From Dryocosmus kuriphilus (Eukaryota; Arthropoda; Insecta; Hymenoptera; Cynipidae): a stretch of DNA of 64,000 bases. The stretch covers positions 25,640,983 to 25,704,982 of the forward strand of contig CM076191.1 in the NCBI GenBank assembly GCA_038277395.1, given 5' to 3'. Of the stretch, positions 47,885 to 59,902 are shown piece after piece. The notes below the pieces were generated by a model, which worked only from the letters and a program-made list of their open reading frames with translations, was not told the origin of the DNA and ran no database searches. The first letter of the stretch is position 1, and each line of letters opens with the position of its first letter. Made by a program: the position numbers and the translations under genes.

Positions 47885-47890
47885 ATTATT
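47885..47890. other. Target-site duplication, right of Polinton B (ATTATT)
   Basis: Matches 32118-32123. Confidence 0.92.
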
Positions 47891-48411
47891 ACTAAATAAT
47901 TAATAGGAAACCTTACCAAATTTTCATAATTTTCCAGTAATGGTATCTAATTAATTTATTATATTCTAGATGAACTAAATTCTCACTTTGCCACAGTTTA
48001 ACGTGGGACTCTATTCCTAGTGAGGTTATTTCTCTCTCCTAAGTGATTCGTATATGAAATGATGAATAGAGCAGTAAAGGATATCTGATTTGCCTACTCA
48101 GGGTAATGAAACTTAATAATTTATCAGGAACCGCTGTGTAAACTCATCAAACAGTTATGTTCTACTTGGGTCTTTACACTCATCTACTGTAGGAGAATAA
48201 CGCGTTCCAGTTAACTACACCTAGAGACCCGTTGACTAGAACCGCAGAGTAGACAAACAGAGCTTCTATTTTATGAGCGTATGTAAAGTTTTATGCGCAG
48301 AGTGATCTACTCCTGATTAGCACAGAATATGCTACATAATAAATATATGAGAAATGTAGCTTATTTTCCATATAATCAATGTAAAGTTCTTTTTCGTCTG
48401 AATAGATTAAA
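47891..48411. other. No gene recognised
   Basis: AT-rich flank of Polinton B. Only short unsupported frames. Confidence 0.5.
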
Positions 48412-48469
48412 TGCTGGAAGTTAATGATGGAGAAAGACTACTTCAGACAAATTAAATGCTTTATTGAAA

Positions 48470-48516
48470 GCTAACTTCGACGTTCCAGAGCCATTATAGC
48501 ATCTTCATCAGAAATC
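48470..48516 (-). ncRNA. Decayed hammerhead-like core, left repeat
   Basis: The minus strand reads CTGATGA (48511-48505), a stem-II-like GATGC/GGCTC region, then GGAAC in place of GAAAC and GTC. The core change suggests loss of cleavage. Confidence 0.45.
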
Positions 48517-48910
48517 GTTTTTTATCGTTGACATTAAAAATTCACATATTTTTAAGATTTATGTATTAGTTTTCCACATCTCATAGATTATCTGGAAATT
48601 TAATGTTTTTAAATTGTATTAAATCTACTGAAAAAGTTAAAAAATAAAATTATAATAAGAAAAAATGTATTTAATTTGACAATGATAGGTTAGGAATGAA
48701 CAGTTTTATTAATTACATACAATTTTGCGGTTCCAGTATGTTTTATTTTGATTCAATGAATAAAGTGACACCATAATATATAAATTTAATTTTTTGAAAT
48801 CCATTTTTTGTTAATGAACACATATAAAACGTATACAGAGCGGAAAAATAACCTTAAATGAATTTGAAAGAGGAATAACATTCCTAAGGCAACAAAGCTA
48901 CTCTCAGTTT

Positions 48911-49205
48911 GATAAAGAAATTTACAAACAAATCGATGGAACACCAATCGGTTGACCGGTCCCACCTATATTTGCGGATATAGTTATGCAGGATCTAGAA
49001 GAAAATATTTTTTTAAACTCAATTTTAAAATACACACATATTTCCGTTACGCAGGCAATACGTTTTTGATTATTCCAAAACCTAAATTAAATTATATTTG
49101 ACAAATGTTCAATTCTCACCATTCTACAGTCAGATTTACTCATGAAGTCGAACAAAAGAAATCAATTTCATTTTTAAATGTTGAAGTCATAAAAAGATTT
49201 GAAAA
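48911..49205 (+). pseudogene. Penelope-type reverse transcriptase fragment
   Basis: The frame around 48,911-49,010 includes the QIDGTPIG box followed by TGA and PPIFADIVMQ. The catalytic box reads YAGN (about 49,048). Downstream is a FLNVEV-like box. It is too broken to give a product. Confidence 0.7.
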
Positions 49206-50340
49206 AAATGATCACTAATAGGTTTAAAAAAGAAACTTTCTCACGTCGATACATCAACTTTTTTTCTAACCGTCCAATTCAACGAAAAAAGAGCTGTAAT
49301 CTCAAATTTAGTAAATACAGCTTTATCTTTGTCACACTCTTCTTTTCATAACGGCAATCTTAAATTTACTGAGGGATACTTTATATCTTAACAGTTATTC
49401 AAAAAATTTTATAATTGACAATGTTGAGAAATTTTTAACAAAATTCCATGGATCCAATACAATATCTAATAATAATAAAACAATTACAAACCAAGTTTTT
49501 AGAGACGCTATTTCAATTCCACATATATTGGTCATTGGTCTTATTCCATAAGAAGAATTTTAGCTGAATTCAATATCACATCTTTATTTAGAAGTATTCT
49601 TAAACTTGATACACCCAAAATTAGGAAAAGATACTTTGGAGAAATGACAATTCTTCAATGTAGTTTATAAAATTTCATGCAAAAATTACAATAAATTCTA
49701 TATAGTTTTTCATTAAAAATGAAAATAAAGACTATCGATGTCATTACAGATCTTAATAACGATATTTCAATTCATAAAGGTTTATTTAGATTCCTTCCTT
49801 TAAATCAGTTTTCCATGTTTTTATTCTTCATCTTTTGTACATCTCTATCAATGTTCAAAATGTTTTAAATATTTAATCATTTATAATAGATTATATTATT
49901 CCACACAAAATGTTACCAATGTTTACGATACTGTACCACTCAGTCATGCAGAATCTCGTCATTTCTTGGGTTCTTTGGAGAGTTTTTTCCAAGATGGAGC
50001 GGGACGACGCTTTCCGCTCCATATACGTTTTATCTGTGTTCATTTAAAACAAATGACTTTCAACCAATTAAATTTATATATTACGGTGTTACTTTATTTA
50101 TGTAATCAAAATTAAATATAATGGAACCGAAAATTTTTAGGAATTTATCAAACTGTTCATTCTTAACCTATCATTGTCAAGCTACATCAATTTTGTCTTA
50201 TTATAATTTTACTTTTTTATACTTTTTGAGTAGACTTAATACAATTTAAAAACATTAAATTTCCAGATAATCTATGAGACGATGAGAAATAATACATAAT
50301 TCTTTTTAAATGTGCATTTTTATGTCAAAGACAAACAACG

Positions 50341-50395
50341 ATTCCTGATGAGGGTGCCATAATGGCTCCGAAACGTCGAAATTAGCTTTCAATAA
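50341..50395 (+). ncRNA. Hammerhead ribozyme-like core, right repeat
   Basis: CTGATGAG (50345-50352), then a stem II of GGTGCCA/TGGCTCC with one mismatch, then GAAAC (50370-50374) directly followed by GTC. These are the conserved core elements in the right order and spacing. Penelope-like elements are known to carry such ribozymes. Stems I and III were not verified. Confidence 0.6.
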
Positions 50396-50450
50396 AGCAT
50401 TTTGTTTGTTTGAAGTAGTCGTTCTCCATCATTGACTTCCAGCTTATTTC

Positions 50451-52062
50451 CCAATTGTTCTATATTACCTGTGGCATATCATGTAAGTCCTTTAGACTTA
50501 AGTCTATGAATAATAATTTACATATTCTTTTACATGTCAGTTCAGACCTTTTTAATTCTGAACATGCCTTACTTTATGAGAATTTTTATTTTTCTGAACT
50601 TCACTTGATCGATTTAGAATTTAACTTAATTTCTATTTTTCCAAATGAACTACGCGTAATTTTAATTTTTTCGAATTATAATTTGCCCTAATTTTTATTT
50701 TCTTCTCAAATGATTGTTTTGCATAATTTTCATTATTTCGAAATTTAACGTCAGAAATTAATTACTAAAAATCATAATGAATTTAACGTGACGATAGACA
50801 GTTTAAATATATTTTAACCATATAAAGTTAATGTGAAAAAATATTTGAGATCTATTCTAAAATTATTTTCATTATATAACTGTTTTTTTAATACAGAGGT
50901 GAAATTTTTTTTGCTCATAACAGTTTAAATTCTGCTTCTTGTTCACATGTAATAGAATAAAAATATGATTAATTAAATTATTTTACTGATCATTAAACAA
51001 AGATTCTTAAAAATATAGAAAGATTGAGTACCTATAGAAATTTATAATATATAATCTTCTGCTCAAAATATCATTATTATTATATTTTAAATAGACTAAG
51101 GTATATTAGTTATTTAAGTTAAGAAAAACATATTTTCAGAAGATTTTTTGTCATCTAACTCTTCAATAAAATTTGACAATAGACATATCTCATTATTAAC
51201 AAATAGATTATAAAAAAAACATTGCATGCAACGACTTTTTACAAATTCTAATAAGGTTTATTCAAATAAATGTTTACTTTAGCTTCTGTTTGAAATTATT
51301 AGCAATCTCTGTCTATTGCAAATTGTTAAATAAAGAATATTTTAGGATAAAGTTCCGAAAAGCTGAACTTTCCGATTTTATTGAAACTTCGTATACTCAT
51401 GTATTTTGACGCGTTGATTACGAATATGATAGCGAAAATTGGCAACTAGGCGATGTTCATGGTGAAAATGATAAAAAACACTATAAAAATCAAGTTTTTT
51501 GCGTTTATCTCAGTAAATACGCAGAATTTCGAAAAATGTTTCAAACAAAAGTTTTAGCTAGTATAAAAATACATCTTTCTTGTAGAATATACTTTTTGCC
51601 TAAAACCATTATTTTTCAAGAAAAGGGGGATTGCGTTGGAAATACAAGAAAAAGACGAAGAAAGTTACGGAAATGCGTTCGGTCAAGTTTTTTGCGTTGA
51701 TCTAATCAAACACGCACAATATTATCAAATATTGGAAACAAAAGTTGTACATCTAATCGAGTTACACATATTTTGTCTGTAACATTTTTACCTACAAGTA
51801 ATAGTTTTTGCGAAAATTAGTGATAAATCGATTATCATGAAAAAAAAACCCTTAAAATCAAGGTTTCTTGCGTTTAGATTAGTCAATACGCAAAATTTCA
51901 CAAAATCTTTGAAACAAAAGTTGTGAACCTCATCGAGATACACATTTTTTGTTTCAAAGATTTTTTCATACGAGTGATAGTTTTCGAGAAAATTAGTGAT
52001 GCATCTGATTAAATTTAACAAATTTTAGTGCAATAAGCATTAAGCTCCTAATACTAACAGGC
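50451..52062. other. No gene; includes a dispersed repeat
   Basis: AT-rich. The part from about 51,350 to 51,680 is an inverted copy of 59,100-59,465, and related TTTTTTGCGTTTA-containing units continue to about 52,000. Confidence 0.55.
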
Positions 52063-52122
52063 GTGTTTTTCATGCGTGCACTCATTATTTTCGAGGTTTT
52101 CTTCTCTCGAGTTCTAACTAAC

Positions 52123-54292
52123 ATGGATGAAAAATATAATATTCTCAGGAGTATGATTCTTCAAAAAAGAGAAAAAACACTTCAGTGGTTGAGACAAATT
52201 GAACTCATTCCAACTCAACGATTTTGCTCAAAACACAAGAAAAAAATGACTCTAAAGAGTCTGAAATGACTTGCGGCCAGTTCTTGTGTTATAAAGCAGG
52301 TAAGTATCGTCACACAAATACCGTTGTGGAAAATACGTGGTTTGAGAGGCGTCACATTTCCGCAGCAGCATGTATGCTTATTTCTTATTGTTTCGCTGTA
52401 GGCTTCAATTTCGAACAAACCATCCGGGAAAGTAGCATTGTCGAAGGTCAGTCGATTTCGCGAGAAACTGTTGCAGACCGCTTCTCTTTTTGTAGGGAGA
52501 TCTGCATGGTTGCACTTGACACTCACTTCGAAGAGGAAGGTCTCATTGGAGGTATCGGTGAAGTAGTTGAAATAGATGAGTGCAAGATCGGGCGTCGAAA
52601 ATACGAGCCAGGACGTGTAGTGGAAGGAACATGGATCCTCGGAATGATTCACAGAGGTCATCCTTACAACTATCGGTTGGAAATCTGTCCCGATAACAAG
52701 AGAGATCAGGCTACTCTAATCAGATTAATAAAAATCTGCCCGCTTCGCGGGCACATTCTCGTCGCGCACTTCGCGCGAAGTGTGAGCGCGCATAGGGCGC
52801 GCGTCTGTTGGCACTCGCGCTTCGCGCTCGATAAATTATTCACCTCGCGCTACGCGCTCGGTGTTTATAGATCCTATAAACCTTTACATTAAAAATTCCA
52901 AAAGGAACTATTTTACTTAAGGCTCTATCGCCCTTAAGCAATACATTCTCATCATGACACTCGCGCTTCGCGCTAGATAATTACATTTTTTTAAAACACA
53001 TTGTAGATTGGTAAAGTTTTTTTGTGATTTTCCAAATTTTCACAATACAGGATTTCGATTCTTAAAAGTAAAACGATGAGTCTTATAAATAAATTGTGTA
53101 GCTCTTTCCAAGGTGAACAATTTTGCTTATCAATATTTTCTCATATCTTGCAAAGTTTTGCTGAAAAGTGGTTTTCTTTATACTTCATAACATATTTCAC
53201 GAATAACTCAAAAACTACGCGTCTGCTCAAAAAAATGATAGAGAGCAAATTTGTAGACCTTTTTAAGGCGAACAACTTTGTTTATTATCATTTTTCCGTA
53301 TTTTGCATAGTTTGGCGGGAAATTTGAAAATTTTGATTTTTAATAACGTTTTATCGATTAAAACAAAAACCGTGCATTTTACCAAAAAATGGTTAAAAAA
53401 AATTTGTAGATATTTTTGAATTGAACAACTTTGTTCTTCACCAATTTTTTGTATCTTGAATATTTTGGCGGGACACCAGAATTTTTTAATTTTAATAGCG
53501 TTTTCTTGATTAAAACAAAAACTGTTCATTTTATCAAAAAACGGTCAAGACAAAATTTGTAGATATTTTTGAGATGAACAATTTTACTTTCTTACATTTT
53601 TTTTTGTATCTCTCATAGTTTAGCCGGAAAATGGATTTTTTGATTTTGTGAAAAAAGTTTTTGATGGATAAAACCATAACCGTTGGTCAAAAACCGGTGG
53701 TTAACGAACTCGTCCTTTCTTTTTACCTCTTAAAGAAGTGTACCAAAGCGCATTCAAATCCGATTAGTCCTTCGAAAGTTATCGCGGTCACAGACGACGA
53801 CGACAAACGACAACGACAACGACGACGACAACGACAACGACGACAACAGACAGACAGACACGGTCGTAAAAAACCGTTTTTTCTGACTCAGGGGGTCTCA
53901 AAACGTGGAGATTTCATGAAATCCGCGCAGGTCAAATTTTACATAAATCTAATACCTTCTCTGATGAGAATGTAAAAAAGCATGTAACAGAAGGGACAGA
54001 GATTCACCCCGATTCTTGGAAGGGCTATATCAATCTCGAAGGTCATGAATTTGTTTACCAAAGTGTTAATCATTCCAAGGAGTTTGTGAATAGCGATACC
54101 GGAGCACACACTCAAGACATCGAGTCATCTTGGTGGTGGATGCAACGATTCCTCTCGAGGAGGAGTGCACAAGAGCAATCTTGCAGATCACCTCTGCGAA
54201 TTTTTGGTTGGCGGCGACTGCTCAAGAAAATAGATGCTGATCCATTTAAAGAACTAATCGCAAATATTAAAGTATGCTACCCTGGCCACTGA
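52123..54292 (+). pseudogene. Merlin (IS1016-type) transposase split by an insertion
   Basis: The N-terminal frame (52123-52269, MDEKYNILRS...RFCSKHKK) shifts to the next frame at about 52,260. This carries TWFERRHIS, the ISXO2-like catalytic core with VVEIDECKIGRRKYEPGR and VEGTWILGMI, and LEICPDNKRDQATLIRLIK. The coding sequence stops at a 1.25-kb insertion and resumes at about 53,986 with TEGTEIHPDSWKGYINL, VNHSKEFV and GAHTQDIESSWWWMQRF, which contain the other catalytic residues of the family. Both halves are recognisable, so the insertion is younger than the Merlin copy. I did not fix the Merlin termini. Confidence 0.85.
52731..53978 (+). repeat. Hairpin-rich repeat family, copy 3, inserted in Merlin
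   Basis: Left end AATCTGCCCGCTTCGCGGGC, GC hairpin array (52,735-52,865 and near 52,965), four to five imperfect tandem units of about 150 bp (53,080-53,640), a GAC/AAC trinucleotide tract (about 53,795-53,850) and right end CTCTGATGAGAATGTA. Because the host transposase is readable on both sides, this copy gives the best element boundaries. Confidence 0.8.
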
Positions 54293-54309
54293 TTATATTC
54301 AGCATTCTC

Positions 54310-54313
54310 AATT
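54310..54313. other. Target-site duplication AATT, left
   Basis: Matches 58491-58494 and directly abuts the GAGGGTCCGG terminus. Confidence 0.75.
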
Positions 54314-57300
54314 GAGGGTCCGGATGCAATAACGGGACGAACGCTCGAAAACGTGTAAAAGAATTGTCCGCGTGACTTCTGAAATGAAAATTAAAAAATT
54401 TTTAAAAATGATTTTTAAAAAAATCTTCCAGTATAGAAAATAGAAGGACAAAACTTTTTCCTATGTTCAATTTTTTTGTCTGATGATTATTTTTAATAAT
54501 AAAATTGAAAAAGTAAGAAAATATTGTTCGCTTATTTAGTTATTTTTTAAAACATAAATCGTCATAAGTTAATGAAATATTATTGAAACTGTTTGAAATT
54601 TGGCCTACACATGCAGTATACCATAGAGATGCCCACAAAGTAAACAAAAATCTGAAAATCTTCTTTTGTTTAATAATATTTAATTGCAAATTGTGGACGG
54701 TCGCTAACTATGTTTTTCGATCTTCCATGAGAAAAAGTATCGAGGAAACTTTGGAGTTGAGAAAACTTCCAGCGACAGATTTGTTCCTCACTATTTAAGG
54801 AAGACTTTTGGAAATTTTCAGATCGATTCATTAAAAATTGGCTGAAATATCTATTTTGTGAGAAAACATGCGACGCCGTTTATTAGCAAGTTCAACCGCT
54901 ACAGGACGTTCGGACGTTTCCTCCGTGTTACTATACCTATTCGTATACTCAGTGAGGACTCGACTTTGGAGTAACGAAACATTTTAACTCCTTTAGAAAA
55001 CTGTTATTTTATCCTAAATAATAGGTAGGTAGACGCTGCAATCATTAAATTATCTTTATTTTAATTGCATTAGCATGTAACTTAAAATAGAAAAAAAAAT
55101 ATCTTCGCAAGTTCTCCCACCCTGTGTTTTGTATCATTTTTCCGTAGAAAAAAATGTAAACAAACCTTTCAGTATGCTTGTTATTATTTTTACTGCAGAA
55201 TGGAGTCAGTTTCGCAAATTGCCGAAAGTAATAAAAGAAAATTTTCGATTTTTATTAATTTGATTAATAATTATGGCAGAAAAACAAATAGGCCGAAAAA
55301 AGATTCTAAATGAAAGTCAATGGAATAGAAATGTGACAAAAAGTGAGAGAAACAAGGTAATGAAAAAATTGTATCTTAAATAGCTAATATATTGGGCTCT
55401 TAAATTGTTCAAAATTTTTTAAGAATTGTGTTTTAAATGCAAATAAAAGTTAATTTGAGAACTCTGCACAGATAAGAATAATAGCTTCGGCAGGTACTAA
55501 AGGAAAAATTGTCTGTCTAAAAATGTTAGGTCGAGTATTATCCTTCGATTAGTTATGCCGGATTTGAATTTTTCTTCAAATTTGAATTTTTTAATAACGA
55601 CAAATTTTTTGTCACCAAAGTTAGAAAATAATTTTTCAAATACTCTCACACTGTCAAAGTTAAGAGCACTAGGTGCTGAATGTCTATCAACTTTTGTTAT
55701 TTATACGGGAAAATTTAAAAAAGTTGATTTTGTAATATTTGTTGAAAAAATAAAATCCGACAAAATATGCCGAAAGAGAATACACTAGGTTTTTTATGTC
55801 AGGAGCATGATAAAACTTGTCTTTTTTTCTTAGGGACTGGAGTATGTTTCACAATCAGGAAAATCAATCCTCAGGAAAGATTTTACTCTTATTGATACCT
55901 GTTGTAATAAGAAATGCTTCTCGACAATCGATGTTTCTGAACAGAAGAAATTCCACGATTACTTTTGGAGTTTGGGTGATTATCTAGCCCAAAACGTTTT
56001 AATTAGTTCACTGATTGCTAGAAAAAATTGTGCAAGCAATAGCAATAATAGTGGTAAATTTGCAAAATGGACTTATTATTTTCAAAGTACAAATCGCATT
56101 ATTTTTTGTAAAAAATTTCTTTTTAAAGTTCTTGGTATTGATAAGAAAAGATTAGAGACTGTACAAAAAAAAATGTCTAAAAATGAGAACTTAGGAGATA
56201 ATCGAGGAAAGCATGATAGTCACGTGGTAAAATTAACTGAAGAAGTCAAAACAATAATCCAAAAACATTGCTATAGTTTACCTCACAAAGAATCACACTA
56301 CACTCGCGAAGATTCAAAACTTAATTATTTCGAGTCCGCAGATTTAACTGTACATGATTTGTATCATTTGTTTTTGGATTATTATGCATCAATTACAGGA
56401 AATGTAGAAGCTCCAATAGACGAATCTACATATTGCAAATATTTTAACCATAACGTGAATTTTTCATTTAAATTGCCACGAACAGACGTTTGTAATGTTT
56501 GCTGTGCATTTGATGCAAACGAAATCGGAAAACAAGATTTTGAAGATCATCGAAAACGGGTAGAAGGATACAAAAACTTAAAGCAAAAAATGTTGCAAAC
56601 TAACAATGTATTACATCTCGAATTCGACTTTGCTCAGAATCTTCCGCTTCCTAAAACTCCTGTAAATGTACAGTTTTTTTGCCGACTTTTGTGGCTTCAT
56701 GTGTTCAACGTGCATGTGCATGGCAATTCGAACAGTTATATGTTTTATTTCTTAGAAGGTACGTTGAAAAAAGGCGCTAATACGGTTTGTAATTTAGTCC
56801 ATAATGCTATACATGAAGAATTGGTGCTAAGTCATTATGAAAAAATTTTCTTGTATTCTGACGGCGCTGGAGGACAAAATAGAAATTATTTGATGGTTTC
56901 CTTTCTGTCATTGTTATGAACAAAATACCAAACCGAAACTCAGCACCTCTACCCAGTGCGTGGACACTCTTATTGCATATGTGACGCAAATTTCGGATTA
57001 TACGGTAAAAAAAAGAAAATGAAGGAAAAAATTGAAACGGTTGAAGAGTACGTTGATTTAATAAAAAAGTCTAGAAAAAATCCCTTCATTATGGTTAACG
57101 CGTCAGACAAAGAGCTCAAGGATTTTGATAAACATCTAGAATTGAATAAACAAATCAAAAATATCAAAATCAGTCAAGTGGTTAAAATTGATTACTTCCC
57201 CAACGGTAACATTGACGTTTATTACGCCTACGATGAGAACCCCGTCACTTTTCCATCAATAAACGTTAATAATTCTTTCGATTCCCTAGATAGTGCTTCA

Positions 57301-58490
57301 CCGGCTGGAGGTGTTGGAATAAGTAAAGAAAAATTAAAAGACGTCGAAAAACTATTAAATTATTTAAGTCCAAAAGCTCGTCTTTTTTATGACAATTTAA
57401 TACAAAATGCATTAATAAAAGCAGATAATAAAAAGAAAAAAATTGATGAATGTTAAAGGAAAAAATTCCACGATAAAAAGCGATAAACAAAATGTGCTAA
57501 TATTCGATAGTTAGTAATAATTAAACTAGGTTAGCATTTAAATGTTCCTGTAAAAAAACGTTCAACAAAAGGTTGATATATTATAAGAATAAAGAATTTG
57601 CGAAGCAAAATTTTTTCTATTATAACCAGCATACTGCAAGGTTTGTTTACATTTTTTTTTACGGAAAAATGATACAAAACACAGGGTGGAAGAACTTGCG
57701 AAGATATTTTTTTTCTATTTTAAGTTACATGCTAACGCAATTAAAATAAAGATAATTTAATGATTGCAGCGTCTACCTACCTATTATTTAGGATAAAATA
57801 ACAGTTTTCTAAAGGAGTTAAAATGTTTCGTTATTCGAAAGTCGAGTCCTCACAGAGTATACGAATAGGTATAGTAACACGGAGGGAACGTCCGAACGTC
57901 CTGTAGCGCTTGAACTTGCTAATAAACGGCGTCGCATGTTTTCTTACAAAATGGATATTTCAGCCAATTTTTAATGAATCGATCTGAAAATTTCCTAAAA
58001 TCTGCCTTAGATAGTGAGGAACAAATCTGTCGCTGGAAGTTTTCTCAACTCCAAAGTTTCCTCGATACTTTTTCTCATGGAAGATCGAAAAACATGGTTA
58101 CCGACCGTCCACAATTTGCAATTAAATATTATTAAACAAAAGAAGATTTTCAGATTTTTGTTTACTTTGTGGACATCTCTATGATATACTGCATGTGTAG
58201 GCCAAATTTCAAACAGTTTCAATAATATTTCATTAATTTATGACGATTTATGTTTTAAAAAATAACTAAATAAGCGAACAATATTTTCTTAATTTTTCAA
58301 TTTTATTATTAAAAATAATCTTCAGACAAAAAAATTGAACATAGGAAAAAGTTTTGTCCTTCTATTTTCTATACTGTGAGATTTTTTAAAAATCAATTTA
58401 AAAAATTTTTTAATTTTAATTTCAGAAGTCACGCGGACAATTCTTTTACACGTTTTCGAGCGTTCGTCCCGTTATTGCATCCGACCCCTC
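54314..58490. mobile_element. DDE transposon with long inverted repeats (Sola-like, tentative)
   Basis: The 4177-bp element begins GAGGGTCCGGATGCAATAAC and ends with a near reverse complement. The inverted repeats are about 875 bp (54314-55190 and 57620-58490). A 4-bp AATT duplication flanks it. Sola elements make 4-bp duplications and encode transposases of this general look, so I suggest that superfamily without certainty. The 71-codon frames inside both repeats (54583-54798, 58007-58222) are mirror images and not counted as genes. Confidence 0.8.
55273..57456 (+). pseudogene. Spliced DDE transposase (single nonsense codon)
   Basis: Exon 1 is 55273-55356 (ATG; MAEKQIGRKKILNESQ) with a GTAATG donor. 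The intron ends with a polypyrimidine tract and TTAG at 55833. Exon 2 continues in frame from 55834 (GLEYVSQSGKS) to 57456, broken only by TGA at 56917-56919. The core has LEFDFAQNLPLPKTPVNVQF, LWLHVFNVHVHG, FLYSDGAGGQNRNYL and RGHSYCICDANFG, in which the acidic residues probably form the DDE/D triad. A CNVCCAFD zinc-binding stretch precedes it. A Lys-rich C-terminus follows. The exon phases agree, which supports the splice model. Confidence 0.75.
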
Positions 58491-58494
58491 AATT
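58491..58494. other. Target-site duplication AATT, right
   Basis: Matches 54310-54313. Confidence 0.75.
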
Positions 58495-59482
58495 GAAGTA
58501 AATGCAAATATATTTCATAATAATAAAATTTTAAAAAATACAAAAAAAACTAATGAAAAATATTACAAATTATAAAAACAAAATTCTCTTAATACTCCAA
58601 CCTTCCCGCGGTGAAGAGCGTGAGTAGGTACCAAGCCGAAACCAATGGAGATACAATGCAAAAAGAAAGATCTATTGTACAGGTAGGTGGATAAACAACA
58701 TTATACCTGTGATCAATCACAGGGGTGCCTTTCCGCCCCCCACCCCCCCACGTATTTCCACATCTAGTCAGTGAATGTGTAGCCCCCCCCCCCTTTACCT
58801 TGGAAAAGAGGGACGAGCATGACCGAACCCATTTCCGTACATCTTTTTCTTGTTTTTCCACTCTTTTTCTAAAAAAATAATGGTTTTAGACAAAAAGTGT
58901 ATATGAGCAAAAAGATGTATTTTTATACTAGCTAAAACTTTTGTTTAAAATATTTTTTTCGAAATTCTGCGTAGTTACTGAGATAAACGCAAAAAACGTG
59001 ATTTTTATGGTGTTTTTATGGTTTTCACCACGAAAATCGCTTTGTCGACAATTTTCATTATCATATTCGTAATCAGCGCGTCAAATTACATAAATATAAG
59101 AAGTTTTAACAAAATGGGAAAAAAGTGTGACCGAACGCATTTTTCCTTAAATTTCTTCGTCTTTTTCTTGTTTTTCCAACGCAATCCTCTTTTTCTCGAA
59201 AAATAATGGTTTTAGGCAAAAAGTGTATTCTATAAGAAAGATGTATTTTTATACTAGCTAAAACTTTTGTTTAAAACGTTTTTCGAAATTCTAAGCATTT
59301 ACTGAGATAAACGCAAAAAACATGATTTTTATGGTGTTTTTTTTATGGTTTTCACCATGAAAATCGCCTAGTCGCCAATTTTCACTATCATATTCGTAAT
59401 CAGCCCGTCAAAATACATAAGTACACGAAGTTTCAATAAAATCGGAAAATTCAGCTATTCGGAACCGCACCCATATTTTATG
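58495..59482. repeat. Non-coding; dispersed repeat in two tandem units
   Basis: Two related units (about 58,870-59,060 and 59,200-59,465) share AAGATGTATTTTTATACTAG and ACTGAGATAAACGCAAAAAA. The second unit is mirrored at 51,350-51,680. C homopolymers occur near 58,735-58,795. No gene. Confidence 0.65.
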
Positions 59483-59486
59483 TTAA

Positions 59487-59655
59487 GGAGGCACCTAGCC
59501 AAGCAGAAAAAACGATGAAAAAATTATGAAACTTGGTATACAGTAAGATTTATACATAAAAAAGATTCAGTTAAATTTTGGGGAATTGGGGTTGGTTTTG
59601 GAACGAGATATTAAAAAATATGTTTTTTTCGAGTTTAACATCATGCGGTACCTCC
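59487..59655. mobile_element. Short TTAA-flanked MITE
   Basis: GGAGGCACC at the left and GGTACCTCC at the right, each with TTAA outside (59483-59486, 59656-59659). 169 bp without coding content. Confidence 0.5.
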
Positions 59656-59721
59656 TTAAATTGTCATACAATCCCGTGTTTTCGTAGGTTTGCATGACAT
59701 TCAGTACCACCTACAACTCAC

Positions 59722-59902
59722 CTTACACGAGAAAGTCGCGTGAACTAACGTCGATGCATAGGGCCCACCCATACTAACATGCAAGTCTTCAGAGGACACA
59801 CGAACAACTTCCGGAATAAATCTTCCTCTTATTTCATCCAAGTTCTCTAGCTTAAAATCTCGAAATAAGTCGAGCCACAAATCTCGCCTGCTCGACCTGT
59901 TC
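59722..59902 (-). CDS. Candidate host exon (unrecognised)
   Basis: On the minus strand ATCATTTCAG precedes and GTGAGT follows a 181-bp open stretch that encodes NRSSRRDLWLDLFRDFKLEN and continues for 60 codons. Its GC content is higher than that of the neighbours. The start phase matches the end phase of the candidate exon at 60318-60463. I do not recognise the protein and no further exons were found, so this may still be chance. Confidence 0.33.

Larger units (their letters stand above)
48412..50450 (+). mobile_element. Decayed Penelope-like element with inverted terminal repeats
   Basis: About 430 bp at the left end (48412-48845) is mirrored at the right end (about 50015-50450). Between them, plus-strand frames interrupted by stops show reverse-transcriptase signatures in order: YKQIDGTPIG, PPIFADIVMQDLEE and, near 49,045, YAGN where the family has YVDD, then FTHEVEQKKSISFLNVEV. 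This order fits Penelope-like reverse transcriptases. Inverted flanking repeats and hammerhead motifs in them are known for the group. Multiple stops and the missing YVDD make it inactive. Confidence 0.75.

Noticed and set aside
52215..52661. Minus-strand frame of 148 codons over the Merlin core
   Set aside because: It is antisense to a well-matched transposase frame.
54583..54798. 71-codon frame repeated at 58007-58222
   Set aside because: The two are mirror copies within the terminal inverted repeats of the transposon; similarity comes from the repeat, not from protein selection.
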